Assembly: GCF_000022085.1 (NCBI RefSeq)
Contig: NC_011894.1
Span: 4,920,001 to 4,984,000 of the forward strand
Reading direction: 5' to 3'
From: Methylobacterium nodulans ORS 2060
GTDB lineage: Bacteria > Pseudomonadota > Alphaproteobacteria > Rhizobiales > Beijerinckiaceae
Length of the DNA: 64,000 nucleotides
Below, piece by piece: positions 17,804 to 25,840 of this stretch (position 1 is the first letter of the stretch; each line of letters starts with the position of its first letter). The notes beneath the pieces were generated by a model that did not search any database, was not told the origin of the DNA, and was given only the letters and a program-made list of their open reading frames with translations. A program made the position numbers and the translations under genes.

Positions 17804-18113
17804 CCCGGGGCCGGACCGCCCGAGGTTCACGGCCGCCGCGGGCGGAGGGTCCCGTTCCGGCCGGGCGCGCCGTGCTTGATCGCGCTTTGGAGCGGCGGCT
17901 GCGGGGGCAAGGAAGCTCCCGCAGCCATACATGCTGGCGGCAATGCTCTCCCCCGCCCCTTCCGCCCGCCGTCTTGTCGATGAGCAGGGCGACGTCCGGG
18001 CAGCGCCCGTGGATCATTTTCAGTCTGGCGCTCCGGGCATCAGAGATGCGAGACCTGACCGGACGCCGAAACGGCAGTCGGTTTCGCCAGATTGCAGCGC
18101 CTGAGCCGGCCTC
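17804..18113. other. Intergenic region, nothing recognised
   Basis: About 310 bp of GC-rich sequence without a supported gene, RNA or repeat. Confidence 0.4.
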
Positions 18114-19169
18114 ATGCTCGATCCCGTCAAGCCATACCAGCCAGCCTCGGTCACAGCCGCCCCGACCCGTCTGTCCCGGCTGGAGGTCGCAACCCAGCTC
18201 CTGACCGGCCTCGCCCTGCTGGGTACGCTGTGGTTCCACCTGCTCACATCCCTGCTGGCGGGATTGCTGGTCTACGAGCTCGTGCACCTTCTGGCTCCCC
18301 GCCGCTCCATCACCCTGGTGCATCACCACACGGCCAAGGTCATCGTGGTGACTCTCCTGGCAGCGATCGTCGTCACCGCGGTCGGAGCGGGAACTCTCAG
18401 CCTCATCGCGCTGCTGTCGGGCGGCTCGGACAACCTCTCCCTGCTCCTGCGCAAGATGGCCGAGGTGATCGACACGGCGCGCTCCTCCCTGCCCTCCTGG
18501 GCGCTCAGCTTCCTCCCGGAGGAATCGACCGAGCTCAAGACGGCGAGCGTGACGTGGCTGCGCGAGCATGCCGGCCAGCTGCGCTCCATCGGCCAGGATG
18601 TCTGGCACGCCCTGTTCCACATCGTGTTCGGCCTCGTGATCGGCGGCATGGTGGCGGTCAGCCGCGAGACCGGCACCGGCGAGCGGGGGCCGCTCGTTCA
18701 CGCGCTGACGAACCGCCTTCGCCTGCTCGCGGCGGCCTTTCGCAACGTGGTGTTCGCTCAGGTCCGCATCTCGGCCCTGAACACCGCGCTCACCGCTCTC
18801 TACCTGCTGGTGGCCGTGCCCTGGCTCGGCATCCCGCTTCCGTTCACCAAGACCATGGTGGTGGTGACCTTCGTCACGGGGCTTCTGCCCGTGATCGGCA
18901 ATCTGATCTCGAATACCGTCATCGTGCTGGTGAGCCTGAGCGTCTCGCCCGCGCTGGCCGTCGCCTCGCTCGCCTTCCTGGTGGTCATCCACAAGCTGGA
19001 ATATTTCCTGAACGCCCGGGTCATGGGCGGACAGATCCACGCGCGCGCCTGGGAGATCCTGGTCGCCATGCTGATCATGGAGGCGCTGTTCGGAATCCCC
19101 GGCCTCGTCGCGGCACCGATCTTCTACGCCTACCTCAAGAACGAGCTCTCGCTGCAGCGTCTGATCTGA
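18114..19169 (+). CDS. AI-2E-family transporter (PerM/TqsA-like)
   Basis: 351-residue integral membrane protein with about seven hydrophobic segments (for example ALLGTLWFHLLTSLLAGLLV, VIVVTLLAAIVVTAVGAGTL, ALFHIVFGLVIGGMVAV, TMVVVTFVTGLLPVIGNLIS and ILVAMLIMEALFGIPGLVAA). The family signature region PVIGNLISNTVIVL and the late GIPGLVAAPIFYAYLK fit the AI-2E transporter family (PF01594). Substrates of this family are mostly unknown; TqsA exports autoinducer-2 and some relatives move sodium/protons. The next gene, a small membrane protein, lies 77 bp downstream. Confidence 0.88.
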   Translation: MLDPVKPYQPASVTAAPTRLSRLEVATQLLTGLALLGTLWFHLLTSLLAGLLVYELVHLLAPRRSITLVHHHTAKVIVVTLLAAIVVTAVGAGTLSLIALLSGGSDNLSLLLRKMAEVIDTARSSLPSWALSFLPEESTELKTASVTWLREHAGQLRSIGQDVWHALFHIVFGLVIGGMVAVSRETGTGERGPLVHALTNRLRLLAAAFRNVVFAQVRISALNTALTALYLLVAVPWLGIPLPFTKTMVVVTFVTGLLPVIGNLISNTVIVLVSLSVSPALAVASLAFLVVIHKLEYFLNARVMGGQIHARAWEILVAMLIMEALFGIPGLVAAPIFYAYLKNELSLQRLI

Positions 19170-19246
19170 CCGGCCGCCGCCGCGGAGGAAGGCCCGGTTG
19201 CGGCACGGGGATGCATCCCGCGGCCGCGGCGGGTAGACAGGGCGCG

Positions 19247-19618
19247 ATGCTGCCCCGCCGCGACGGCTTTGGTCTCCTGCTGCTCGCCTGGCTCGCGAAC
19301 CAGGCCATCGGCATCGGTGCGCACGGCTGTCCGCTGGACCCGGCCATCCTCGGCTGGGGCCCGGCCATCGGATCGGCGCTGTTCCTCGCATGTGTGGCCG
19401 CGGCCGCCCTGGCATTCGCCGCAGCCTTCGCGGCCTACGAGTTCGCCCTTTTCGGGGCCGCCTTCCTGCTGCAGGGCGGCACGGGCGCGTATGCGCCCGT
19501 GGTCGTCGCGCGTCTCTTCCTCATCGACCTCGGCGCTTTCGCCGGCCTGTCGCTGTTGCAGGCCCTCGGCCGTTCCCTCGCCGAGATCCGAGGCGCCCGC
19601 AGCCGGCCGGCCGCCTGA
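19247..19618 (+). CDS. Small membrane protein (123 aa)
   Basis: The frame shows three to four hydrophobic segments (GFGLLLLAWLANQAIGIG, LFLACVAAAALAFAAAFAAYEFALFGAAFLL, VVVARLFLIDLGAFAGLSLLQAL). It ends with a basic tail (RSLAEIRGARSRPAA). It follows the AI-2E-like gene closely and may share its transcript. The ATG at 19247 is chosen for topology; an in-frame ATG at 19211 is possible and no clear ribosome-binding site decides. Function unknown. Confidence 0.6.
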   Translation: MLPRRDGFGLLLLAWLANQAIGIGAHGCPLDPAILGWGPAIGSALFLACVAAAALAFAAAFAAYEFALFGAAFLLQGGTGAYAPVVVARLFLIDLGAFAGLSLLQALGRSLAEIRGARSRPAA

Positions 19619-19663
19619 GCCGGGACCCGAACTCCGAAACCGCGCCGCATCGATCCGCCGACC

Positions 19664-19948
19664 CTACACAACCGGGATCGTGATCAGGACCGTGTCCGCA
19701 CCGGTACGAATGACGAGCTTCCAATCCCGTCCGAGGCTCTCCAGTTCGCCGTCGGTGCGCATCTCTCGCAGAGCAGCTTCGGCTTGCGTCAGCACATCGG
19801 TGAAGTCGTCCGCCTCCACGCCCTCGTCGTCGGGGATGATGGTGTGTCCATCGGTGAGGTCGAAGTGGAAGCGTTGCACCGCGTAGCCCCCCCTGCCGGC
19901 GCGGATCACGGGGTCAGCCTGTAGCTGCCGGCCTGCGCAGTCAACCAC
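19664..19948 (-). CDS. DUF6894-like small protein, module copy 1
   Basis: About 94 residues with the compact alpha/beta pattern of the DUF6894 family: AVQRFHFDLTDGHTIIPDDEGVE as two strands and an acidic turn, a helix (DVLTQAEAALREMR), then strands (WKLVIRTGADTVLITIPVV). Start: GTG at 19948 or the GTG two codons upstream at 19954; alignment with the paralogue at 24063-24344 favours 19948. Family function is unknown. It is divergent from a micro-protein gene (20162-20308), and the same divergent pair recurs at 24063-24695. Confidence 0.72.
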   Translation of the reverse strand: MVDCAGRQLQADPVIRAGRGGYAVQRFHFDLTDGHTIIPDDEGVEADDFTDVLTQAEAALREMRTDGELESLGRDWKLVIRTGADTVLITIPVV

Positions 19949-20024
19949 AGCCACTCTCTGACCCGCTCAATTGCGACTTGTTCTCCTCGCGCACAACGAA
20001 TTATGGGATGACCAGCTTCGCTTA

Positions 20025-20085
20025 CTTGTTACTCTTTTGGATTGGCGGTATGCTATTAATAGGTAGGATAGGTCACCAAAAGAGG
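20025..20085. promoter_or_regulatory. Conserved bidirectional control region, copy 1
   Basis: This AT-rich block between divergent genes is similar to 24418-24478 in the second module. Shared strings include TATGCTA, TAGGTAGG and a CCAA near the right end. Conservation of the non-coding spacer suggests binding of a common regulator or a duplicated promoter. Confidence 0.5.
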
Positions 20086-20161
20086 CCATGCCCTAGCTCG
20101 ACGGTATGGGGCCAAACGGCGTTTGCATAAGTATGTTCGTTCGACTCCCCTGGAGATTAAA

Positions 20162-20308
20162 ATGAATATGACGGCATCAAACGTTGAGCCTCATTACATA
20201 GAGAAGAAGCCTGCTCAAAACAGTAGAAACATTCGTGACCACATAACAAAAATAATCAGGAAACTGATTGCATCTCAAGGCGAAACAAAATCAAGTAAGA
20301 AAAATTAG
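20162..20308 (+). CDS. Basic helical micro-protein (48 aa), module copy 1
   Basis: Start at 20162 (MNMTASNVE) with GGAG seven bases upstream; an in-frame TTG at 20123 is weaker. The product is 48 residues with a basic amphipathic helix (RNIRDHITKIIRKLIASQ) and a Ser/Lys tail. It shares the pattern IR-HVTK-RKLIA-Q with the 44-residue product of 24561-24695. The gene is AT-rich relative to its surroundings. No family recognised. It is paired divergently with a DUF6894-like gene, as in the second copy. Confidence 0.6.
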   Translation: MNMTASNVEPHYIEKKPAQNSRNIRDHITKIIRKLIASQGETKSSKKN

Positions 20309-20608
20309 CTTGCATTTGTGTGCGGATTGGATCCTGAGTGCGCAATTCGTGCGACAATCCGGCTTGTTTATGTGCATCTCCGGCAAAGCAGCGGTGGCAG
20401 TTTGGAGGTGCCTTCTACAGTTTTGACAAACTGGTCTGTCTCTTGGAGCCAAGCTGACGGGTTGCGAGTCGCTGCGTCATCGGCGCGGATCGGGATCGTG
20501 CAGCACCAGGCGCCCCCCCCCCCCCCCCCCGCACTCCGGCAAGAGCTTTCGTCGGCTTCCCGAAGGGCTTGGCTGGAGGCCGGTCCCTGCGAGGGAGCGC
20601 TCATCCGC
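20309..20608. other. Intergenic region with 18-bp poly-C tract
   Basis: No gene seen. It contains an uninterrupted run of 18 C (20513-20530). Confidence 0.5.
20513..20530. repeat. Homopolymer tract, C18
   Basis: Eighteen consecutive C residues. Long G/C homopolymers slip during replication and are also a classic place for sequencing or assembly error. The tract is 78 bp downstream of the stop of the minus-strand gene at 20609-20866 and inside no gene I support. Confidence 0.95.
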
Positions 20609-20866
20609 TCAACAGCCGGCGCAGATGCCCTTCGTGATGATGCTGTCTTGCCGCTGCTGCGGCGTGCGGCGCTCGATGCTGCCCGTCGTCGCCGGACTTG
20701 CGTCTCGGCTGGGCGGCTTGGTTTGGCCCACCGCAGTCGTATTCGGTGCGCGCTGGGTCGAGAGCGGACCACCTCCGGTGCCGGTGCGGGCCGTCTGATC
20801 CTCAGCGGCGACGGGAGCGGTCAAAACGAGAGCGACCCCAAGGGCCGCCGCGCGAGCAATCTGCAT
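20609..20866 (-). CDS. Small secreted protein ending in CAGC (85 aa)
   Basis: A perfect AGGAGG box sits six bases before the ATG. The product begins with a Sec signal peptide (MQIARAAALGVALVLTAPVAAE) and has a Thr/Pro/Gln-rich, disordered mature region (PNTTAVGQTKPPS, then RRTPQQRQDSIITKG). It ends in a two-cysteine tail, ICAGC. Such a terminal Cys pair could make a disulfide or bind metal, but this is speculation. Small exported proteins of this composition are common in Methylobacterium. Confidence 0.75.
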   Translation of the reverse strand: MQIARAAALGVALVLTAPVAAEDQTARTGTGGGPLSTQRAPNTTAVGQTKPPSRDASPATTGSIERRTPQQRQDSIITKGICAGC

Positions 20867-21413
20867 TGCAGCCTCCTGTCCGGAACCAACGCGAGATGGC
20901 AGGAGCAGTTCTCAGGCAGGCCTGCGCCAATCGCCCGCCGCGGCGGCCGCCCATGCCCGCCATGAGGGCTGGGGCGACCGCCAACCACGGCGTTGACGGA
21001 ATGAGCGAAGCTGATCGCCGAGAGCGGCGCCAATCGGTTCAGCAGCAACGAGCCGCGGGTGAGCGCCGCGTTCGTCGTCGTGCCTGCCGAGGCAAGCGGC
21101 TCTCAAGCCTTGATGTGACGCGCTCCCTGACGCCGAACCGGCCTCCACTTCGGCGGGGAGCGCTCGAGAGCCTTGTCCGACGCAGTGGATGCCGGTTCGG
21201 CGCAGACAATGCGGCAAGCTCAAAGGCCAGGAGCGGAAGCCGGTCCACCGTGACCGGATTCTGCCCTAGCCGTGACGGCTGGCCCCTTCGCATTCGCTCA
21301 GGACGCGGTGGCGACCGGCATGGATATCCTGAACGAGCGGGTGAAGACGCTGCGGTGAGGCGCGCGGGCGCGCTCCGCCTGCCCGGAGGCTGTCGCCTGC
21401 GCGCGCCGGCGGA
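20867..21413. other. Intergenic region with inverted repeat copies
   Basis: About 550 bp without a supported gene. Two copies of a short repeat (GCCGGTTCGGCG core) lie in opposite orientation at 21121-21173 and 21178-21213. Confidence 0.5.
21121..21213. repeat. Two facing copies of a GCCGGTTCGGCG-type repeat
   Basis: The left copy reads as the inverse of the right. Each has a (G/T)GGA(T/G)GCCGGTTCGGCG-like core next to a GGAGCGCTC block. Related copies lie at 26191-26250 and 33351-33404, each between genes. Confidence 0.65.
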
Positions 21414-21626
21414 TCAGGCAGCCTCGCGCTTTCCCGCGACGGTTTCTCGATTGCGCTCCGCATCAGCCTCGATCACGGCGACGGCCAGAGCAACCTGGTC
21501 GGGCATGTCTTCCTCCGAGCCCCACCAGATGGTGTCGCCGTTGCTCATCGTCGCGTAGCGGGCCAGTCCGTAGGTGCCCATCTCGACGATCCGACCGGGC
21601 CGCCGCATCCTATCCATGCCCTTCAT
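21414..21626 (-). CDS. Hypothetical protein (70 aa)
   Basis: The ATG at 21626 is picked because GGAGG lies seven bases upstream; the frame stays open further out without coding character. The product has a short N-terminal basic part (MKGMDRMRRPGRIVEM), a strand region with aromatic residues (YGLARYATMSNGDTIWWGSE) and an acidic helix (DQVALAVAVIEADAERNRE). No signal peptide. Family not recognised. Confidence 0.65.
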   Translation of the reverse strand: MKGMDRMRRPGRIVEMGTYGLARYATMSNGDTIWWGSEEDMPDQVALAVAVIEADAERNRETVAGKREAA

Positions 21627-22187
21627 TGCCAGGCCTCCATCGACATCGGTCCGCCTGCAGCCAACGGAAGATGACCCCGAGTTCAAAGGACGGGCCAGTC
21701 TCAATTGTTGGCCGTCATCGCACTCTTGCGGGCTACCGACACATGTAAACGTGCCGGACCAGCGCTGGATCACGCAGCGGCGGCAGATCGGGCAGCGGCT
21801 GGTCGAGTCCGGCCGGCGCCCGCGCGGTAGGTTGAGCGGGGAGCCGGCCCAATGCGGCCCGCTTACGCGTGCCACGAGGCGGATCGCGGGCTGTCGGCCA
21901 CCCCAATCACCCGCGCAAGGAGCCCGCCGCGCAGCCTCGGGCTCGCCCGGGTCTGGTGACGGGTTTGGCCGTGCCGTCCCGGGCGACAGAGAGGCTGACG
22001 GCTTCCGCCCTGTGGTCAACCGCCCTGCCAAGCCCCCTGCCCGCCACTGCGCCCTCTTTGCATAGCTCTCCGGCTGCGCAATGGGTGAGCCGCGACAGTT
22101 GTGCTTGTGGCGCATGGCTGCCCTACGCTCCAGCACGATTGTGTTGTGCAGTGCAGCGTGAGATACCAGCGCCATGCACGGCCGCGA
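21627..22187. other. Intergenic region upstream of sRNA candidate
   Basis: About 560 bp with no supported coding frame. The promoter of the sRNA candidate should lie at its right end. Confidence 0.4.
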
Positions 22188-22264
22188 TGGCGTCGCGGTC
22201 TTGCCTGCCCTCCTTGGGCGTTTCCTCCCTAGACTTCGGGCCGCTCGCAAGAGCGGCCTTTTTT
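22188..22264 (+). ncRNA. Candidate mmgR/suhB (alpha-r8-like) small RNA
   Basis: An intergenic block of about 77 nt combines an unpaired TTTCCTCCC anti-Shine-Dalgarno loop, preceded by CCTCCTTGGGCG, with a perfect Rho-independent terminator (GGCCGCTC, GCAA loop, GAGCGGCC, six T). This is the architecture I remember for the rhizobial mmgR/suhB family, which in Sinorhizobium limits polyhydroxybutyrate granule formation. The 5' end is estimated. No coding frame spans it. Confidence 0.6.
22239..22264 (+). terminator. Intrinsic terminator of the sRNA candidate
   Basis: Eight-bp perfect GC-rich stem, GCAA tetraloop and T6 tail. Confidence 0.92.
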
Positions 22265-22521
22265 CTGTCCGGGAGCAGCCCTGCGCCGACCTTTCCCTGC
22301 CGTGCTCAAGCTTTCGCTTCGCCCGTAAAGCTTGGCCCATGCCGGCTCTGCCGCTCCATGCCTCTTTCGGGTGTATTGGCGCTGCTCCCCGGAACCGGAT
22401 GTGCAGTTGAATGTCTCACTAGATACTCCGTCTTGGCATCGTGGCGATGCCGCGACCACGTTGCCGCTGCTGCAGAGGGCACTCTATAGTCGCATGGCCG
22501 CCCTGCCCCGAGAGGCCGCCC

Positions 22522-22728
22522 ATGTCGTGTCGCCATCACTCCGCCGCGGTGTCTCCGGCACAGATCGCATCCGCCCCGTCCGCGGTGTGGAAGTGGCGCC
22601 GTTGGCCGCACAGGCTTCCGGTCCCGGCAAACGACAACCCTGTGCCGCCGGCCAGACTGGCCAGGCGGTGGACGGCCGCCGCCGCCTTGGTTCGTGCCGC
22701 GATGGTCGTTCTCGGCTTCACCCTGTGA
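22522..22728 (+). CDS. Possible small protein (68 aa) with C-terminal hydrophobic helix
   Basis: An ATG behind GAGAGG opens a 68-codon frame. The product has a basic N-terminal half (VWKWRRWPHRLPVPANDNPVPP) and a C-terminal hydrophobic helix (AAAALVRAAMVVLGFTL), which could anchor it in the membrane. VPANDNPVP is a string often seen in short rhizobial proteins. Support is modest. Confidence 0.4.
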   Translation: MSCRHHSAAVSPAQIASAPSAVWKWRRWPHRLPVPANDNPVPPARLARRWTAAAALVRAAMVVLGFTL

Positions 22729-22906
22729 TCGTTCAGCTGGTCCGGTCGGCCCGGGAACGGCCTCCGGACGAACATGGTCCGGGACTGCGAAGCTGCGGAA
22801 CGCGTTGATCCCGTTCGACAAAGGTTAATGACGACAGAAGGCGGGCACCGTCAAAACTCCATTGTCGGGAAAATGACCAAGCTAAAGCGTCCCGACAGGG
22901 AGGGAG

Positions 22907-23131
22907 ATGGTGCAGATCACCAATCTTGACGAGCCTGCCGACCTGACTGTCTGGTGCGTCGGCCCCCGATCATCGAAGGCTGTTGAACCCGTCGCGTTCT
23001 CCACATTGCGGGCCGCGCTTCGCGAGGCGAGGAAAGTCCTCAAGATGCCCGGCTTGGCACCCTGGATCACCACCGCGGACGGACTGATCCTCACGCCTGC
23101 CTGGCTCGCGGCCTACACTGCCGAGACGTAG
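22907..23131 (+). CDS. Hypothetical protein (74 aa)
   Basis: GGGAGGGAG stands directly before the ATG. The product is a small soluble alpha/beta protein: an N-terminal strand (LTVWCVGPRSSKAVEPVAFS), a helix (LRAALREARKVLK) and a WITTADGLILTPAWLAAY end. The pattern of a strand followed by FSTLRAALREAR recalls many short, uncharacterised Methylobacterium proteins; no named family is assigned. It stands alone between intergenic stretches. Confidence 0.68.
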   Translation: MVQITNLDEPADLTVWCVGPRSSKAVEPVAFSTLRAALREARKVLKMPGLAPWITTADGLILTPAWLAAYTAET

Positions 23132-23181
23132 CGCCGGCCCGGCGGAGCTGCAGCGGCGCTCAGGCACCGAGGGCGGATCCG

Positions 23182-23478
23182 TCAGTGCAGGTGGAGTTGG
23201 CGGCGGATCTCCGCCTCCAACGCAGCGATCCGCTCCTCGGCCGCATTGGCCCGAAGGAACTGTTTCCCCGCATCCGTGAGCGCCATCGTCAAGGACACTT
23301 GGGTCCTTTCAAGTTCGGCCGTCAGCTTGGCAAGCTGCCTGTCGCCCTCCAGCAACTGCTCCCTCTGTCGCTCAACTCTCTCGGACAAATCTCGTATTCT
23401 TTGCTCCAGATCTCGAAGCTGGCCGCAGCGGCATTCCGGCTTGGCGCGACCGATCGGTTTGCTTGAAGAAGGTGCCAT
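23182..23478 (-). CDS. Coiled-coil hypothetical protein (98 aa)
   Basis: From the ATG at 23478 the frame encodes 98 residues. After a basic N-terminus with a Cys pair (KPECRCGQ) nearly all of it is a long heptad-patterned helix (LEQRIRDLSERVERQREQLL, LAKLTAELERTQVSL, AEERIAALEAEIRRQL). It ends HLH. It probably forms a coiled-coil dimer. No signal peptide or membrane segment. Function unknown. It converges on the 74-residue gene at 22907 with a 50-bp gap. Confidence 0.65.
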   Translation of the reverse strand: MAPSSSKPIGRAKPECRCGQLRDLEQRIRDLSERVERQREQLLEGDRQLAKLTAELERTQVSLTMALTDAGKQFLRANAAEERIAALEAEIRRQLHLH

Positions 23479-24062
23479 GAATTCACGCCTTCGAGCGCTG
23501 ATGCAGGATCTCGGTCGCGAGAGATGGACAGCGGCCGCCGGGTCGCAAGCAGAGCATGCTTCCTCGGCATCCATCCTGCACCCCTCGATCTCGAATTGAG
23601 ACAATCGGCAGTTCGGCCCCCTCCTGCGCGGTCCAGGTGCCGGAGCGTGCGGATGCGTGGCCCTCCTCTCGTGGCGGCTTCGGCCGGCCGTCCTCCAATG
23701 AAGCAGCCTCGCCGCCGGCTGAGCCGAGCGGACGAGGCTGTCTCCAGGTCTGGTCTCCGTCGATCCGGGCCGTGTCCCGGTCGTCTCGGGTTCTGCCTCC
23801 CGGCCCTGAAGTCGTAAAGATGTGATAACGGGCGATATTGAACCGTAGGCAAAGAAATGCAGTGAATGCCGGGGCAAGGAATCTTGATGAAGCCTTGTCG
23901 CCGCCCCGGCCCACCGCTGCGCCGCCGCAGGGAACGCCGTCTCGTGGGCAAGCCGGTTCGCGCTGCCTTACAGGTGGGAGAATGTCCTCAGCAGTCTCAG
24001 CAAGAGGACGATCATCGCGGTCTCTCCCGGGACCTGACGCGCGCGTGCGCCGTGCTGCGCCG
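23479..24062. other. Intergenic region, nothing recognised
   Basis: About 580 bp. Open frames are present on both strands but show no ribosome-binding site or protein-like composition. Confidence 0.4.
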
Positions 24063-24344
24063 TCAGGCGATGGGGATGGTCACCAGGACGGTCTCGGTCC
24101 CTGTGCGAATGACGAGTCTCCAGCCCGGGTCGAAGTCGGCCAGCTCGCCATTGGCGCTCATCTCCTCGAGCGCGGCCTCGGCTTGCTTCAGCGCGTCGGT
24201 CAAGTCGTCGGCCTCGACGCCCTCGTCGTCGCGAATGGTGGTGAGTCCATCGGTGAGGTCGAAGTAGAAGCGCTGTGCCACGTAGCCCCTCACGGTCCGG
24301 ATCACGAGACCAGCCTGAAACTCCCTGCCTACGTAGTCAACCAC
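24063..24344 (-). CDS. DUF6894-like small protein, module copy 2
   Basis: A GTG at 24344 preceded by GGAGGGTCT gives a 93-residue protein. It aligns along its full length with the product of 19664-19948: AQRFYFDLTDGLTTIRDDEGVE, a helix ALKQAEAALEEMS and strands WRLVIRTGTETVLVTIPIA. It is a DUF6894-like protein of unknown function. Like copy 1 it is divergent from a micro-protein gene across a conserved AT-rich spacer. Confidence 0.72.
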   Translation of the reverse strand: MVDYVGREFQAGLVIRTVRGYVAQRFYFDLTDGLTTIRDDEGVEADDLTDALKQAEAALEEMSANGELADFDPGWRLVIRTGTETVLVTIPIA

Positions 24345-24417
24345 AGACCCTCCCCGACTCAGCCGAATGTGACTTGCTTTCTTTGTGTGCAATCATCCGT
24401 AACACATTAAGTTTCAT

Positions 24418-24478
24418 GTAGTTGTTATTCTTTCGGGTGGGTGATATGCTACTAGTAGGTAGGGCGCTTGGCCAATGG
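24418..24478. promoter_or_regulatory. Conserved bidirectional control region, copy 2
   Basis: Similar to 20025-20085: a shared TT-TTCTTT block, TATGCTA, a TAGTAGGTAGG string and a CCAA in the same order and spacing. Lies between the divergent DUF6894-like and micro-protein genes. Confidence 0.5.
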
Positions 24479-24560
24479 GCTGCGCCGCCGCAAATCGATG
24501 ATATGCAATCAAGCGGCGATCGGGTGAGCGTATTCACTGTCGGTCTTGGAGGCTGAAGCG

Positions 24561-24695
24561 ATGCTTGCGTTTTCGGGGATTGAGGCAGACCATATTAATG
24601 AGAATTCTTCTGAACAAAGCGAGAAGATTCGTGCTCACGTTACAAAAATGCTCCGAAAGCTGATCGCCCTGCAAAGTGAGAAAAAGATTCAATGA
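24561..24695 (+). CDS. Basic helical micro-protein (44 aa), module copy 2
   Basis: GGAGG sits eight bases before the ATG. The 44 codons give a soluble protein whose C-terminal half (EKIRAHVTKMLRKLIALQ, then SEKKIQ) aligns with NIRDHITKIIRKLIASQ of the 48-residue protein at 20162-20308. The amphipathic basic helix could bind nucleic acid, membrane or the partner DUF6894-like protein; none of this is shown. Its conservation as the second gene of a repeated divergent module is the main evidence that it is real. Confidence 0.6.
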   Translation: MLAFSGIEADHINENSSEQSEKIRAHVTKMLRKLIALQSEKKIQ

Positions 24696-25089
24696 CAGGA
24701 TCGATGCTGTCCTTGCAGTCATGTCTCACAGGCCACTGAATCGTGCCCTGTGAAACGGGTTGCCGACGAAGGCACTGGATGCGCGATATCGCTCCAGCAA
24801 CGATGCCACAACGGAAGCGTCGTACTGATGGTGGGTGCCAAGTCACTTGGCCTGAAGTCACCTTGGCCTGCGCGGCGTTGCGCTGATCCTCCCAGTGCGC
24901 GGCCCCATGGCACAGCATGCTGGGTTGCGCAATGCGCCGGGTCAGGCATTGCCGTCCGAGCGCACTTAACGCGATTTCGGCCATGGCGAGCCATGATCCG
25001 TGCATGGACGTGTGGCGGAGGTCGAAGCCGGCCCAGTCGGCGCGGCGCCGGTTGGAAGGTGGCCCACGGCCCGAGAGAGGCGGTGCACC
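24696..25089. other. Intergenic region, nothing recognised
   Basis: About 390 bp without a supported gene or element. Confidence 0.4.
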
Positions 25090-25407
25090 TCAGTGACGGC
25101 ATAAAGCCGTGCTGCCTGCCACCGTTGCAGCACAGAAGATCTGATCGGTCGTGTGCGTGATCTGTGTGAAAGCTTCGTCCTTCATTTTCGCCGCAAGTGG
25201 TCCAGTCAGTGCAACTGAGGAGCACGCTCCGCTCGCAAGTGCCAGCAGCACCACGATGTCGAGCAGACGCGCTCGCAGGGGACTTGCGACCCGGCGGGCG
25301 GTCCGGGGCTGATGGCGAGGGGAGAGGTAGACGACATTGCCGCTCCCGGGGAGCGGGCGACTGCCACTCTGGGGTCTGCGAGCCACTCTGCGAGCCACAT
25401 CGGTCAT
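25090..25407 (-). CDS. Hypothetical protein with one hydrophobic segment (105 aa)
   Basis: The ATG at 25407 follows GGGGGAA. The 105-residue product has a basic, probably disordered N-terminal half (ARRVARRPQSGSRPLPGSG, PRHQPRTARRVASPLRAR). A single hydrophobic segment follows (LLDIVVLLALASGACSSVAL), then a short outer part with two Cys (FCAATVAGSTALC). This suggests an inner-membrane protein with its C-terminus outside. Family not recognised. Confidence 0.5.
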   Translation of the reverse strand: MTDVARRVARRPQSGSRPLPGSGNVVYLSPRHQPRTARRVASPLRARLLDIVVLLALASGACSSVALTGPLAAKMKDEAFTQITHTTDQIFCAATVAGSTALCRH

Positions 25408-25672
25408 GATTCCCCCCGGCTCCTCGGCGTATCCGTGTGCCCTGTGAACAACGTAGAACCGCGTAGAACCCCTTCTGTCTGCGCTGCTGCACATAGCTCG
25501 AGCAACCGAACCTGCCCGAAATCCTTCGGATGGCATCCGGCGGTTGGGCAGATCACTGCCTGATCGGCTTCCGCGGCGGGGTTTTCTCTCGGCTACGCTG
25601 TCGTGGTTTATGGGCGAAGCGCCCAGCCAGGACGCGAGTTCAAGGGCCTTCCGGGCGCTCCAAATACCCGAG

Positions 25673-25840
25673 CTATTGGCACATGCTGAAAGAGATACAG
25701 TGGTCTGCGGTCGCCAGATCCAACTCGGAAGCGGCCGGAACTGCCGCGGCTTCCGACTTGGGCGGATTGGTCAGCATCGTCGCCCAGAAGGCTGTCGTTG
25801 CAAGCATGGCGGCTGCAACAAACAAGCTCAGCTTGCGCAT
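25673..25840 (-). CDS. Small secreted protein (55 aa)
   Basis: GGAGG lies five bases before the ATG. The frame encodes a signal-peptide-like start (MRKLSLFVAAAMLATTAFWA), then an Ala/Pro-rich linker and a C-terminal part with two Cys (DHCISFSMCQ). Plan and size match the other small exported proteins of this window (3248-3415, 20609-20866). Function unknown. Confidence 0.6.
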   Translation of the reverse strand: MRKLSLFVAAAMLATTAFWATMLTNPPKSEAAAVPAASELDLATADHCISFSMCQ

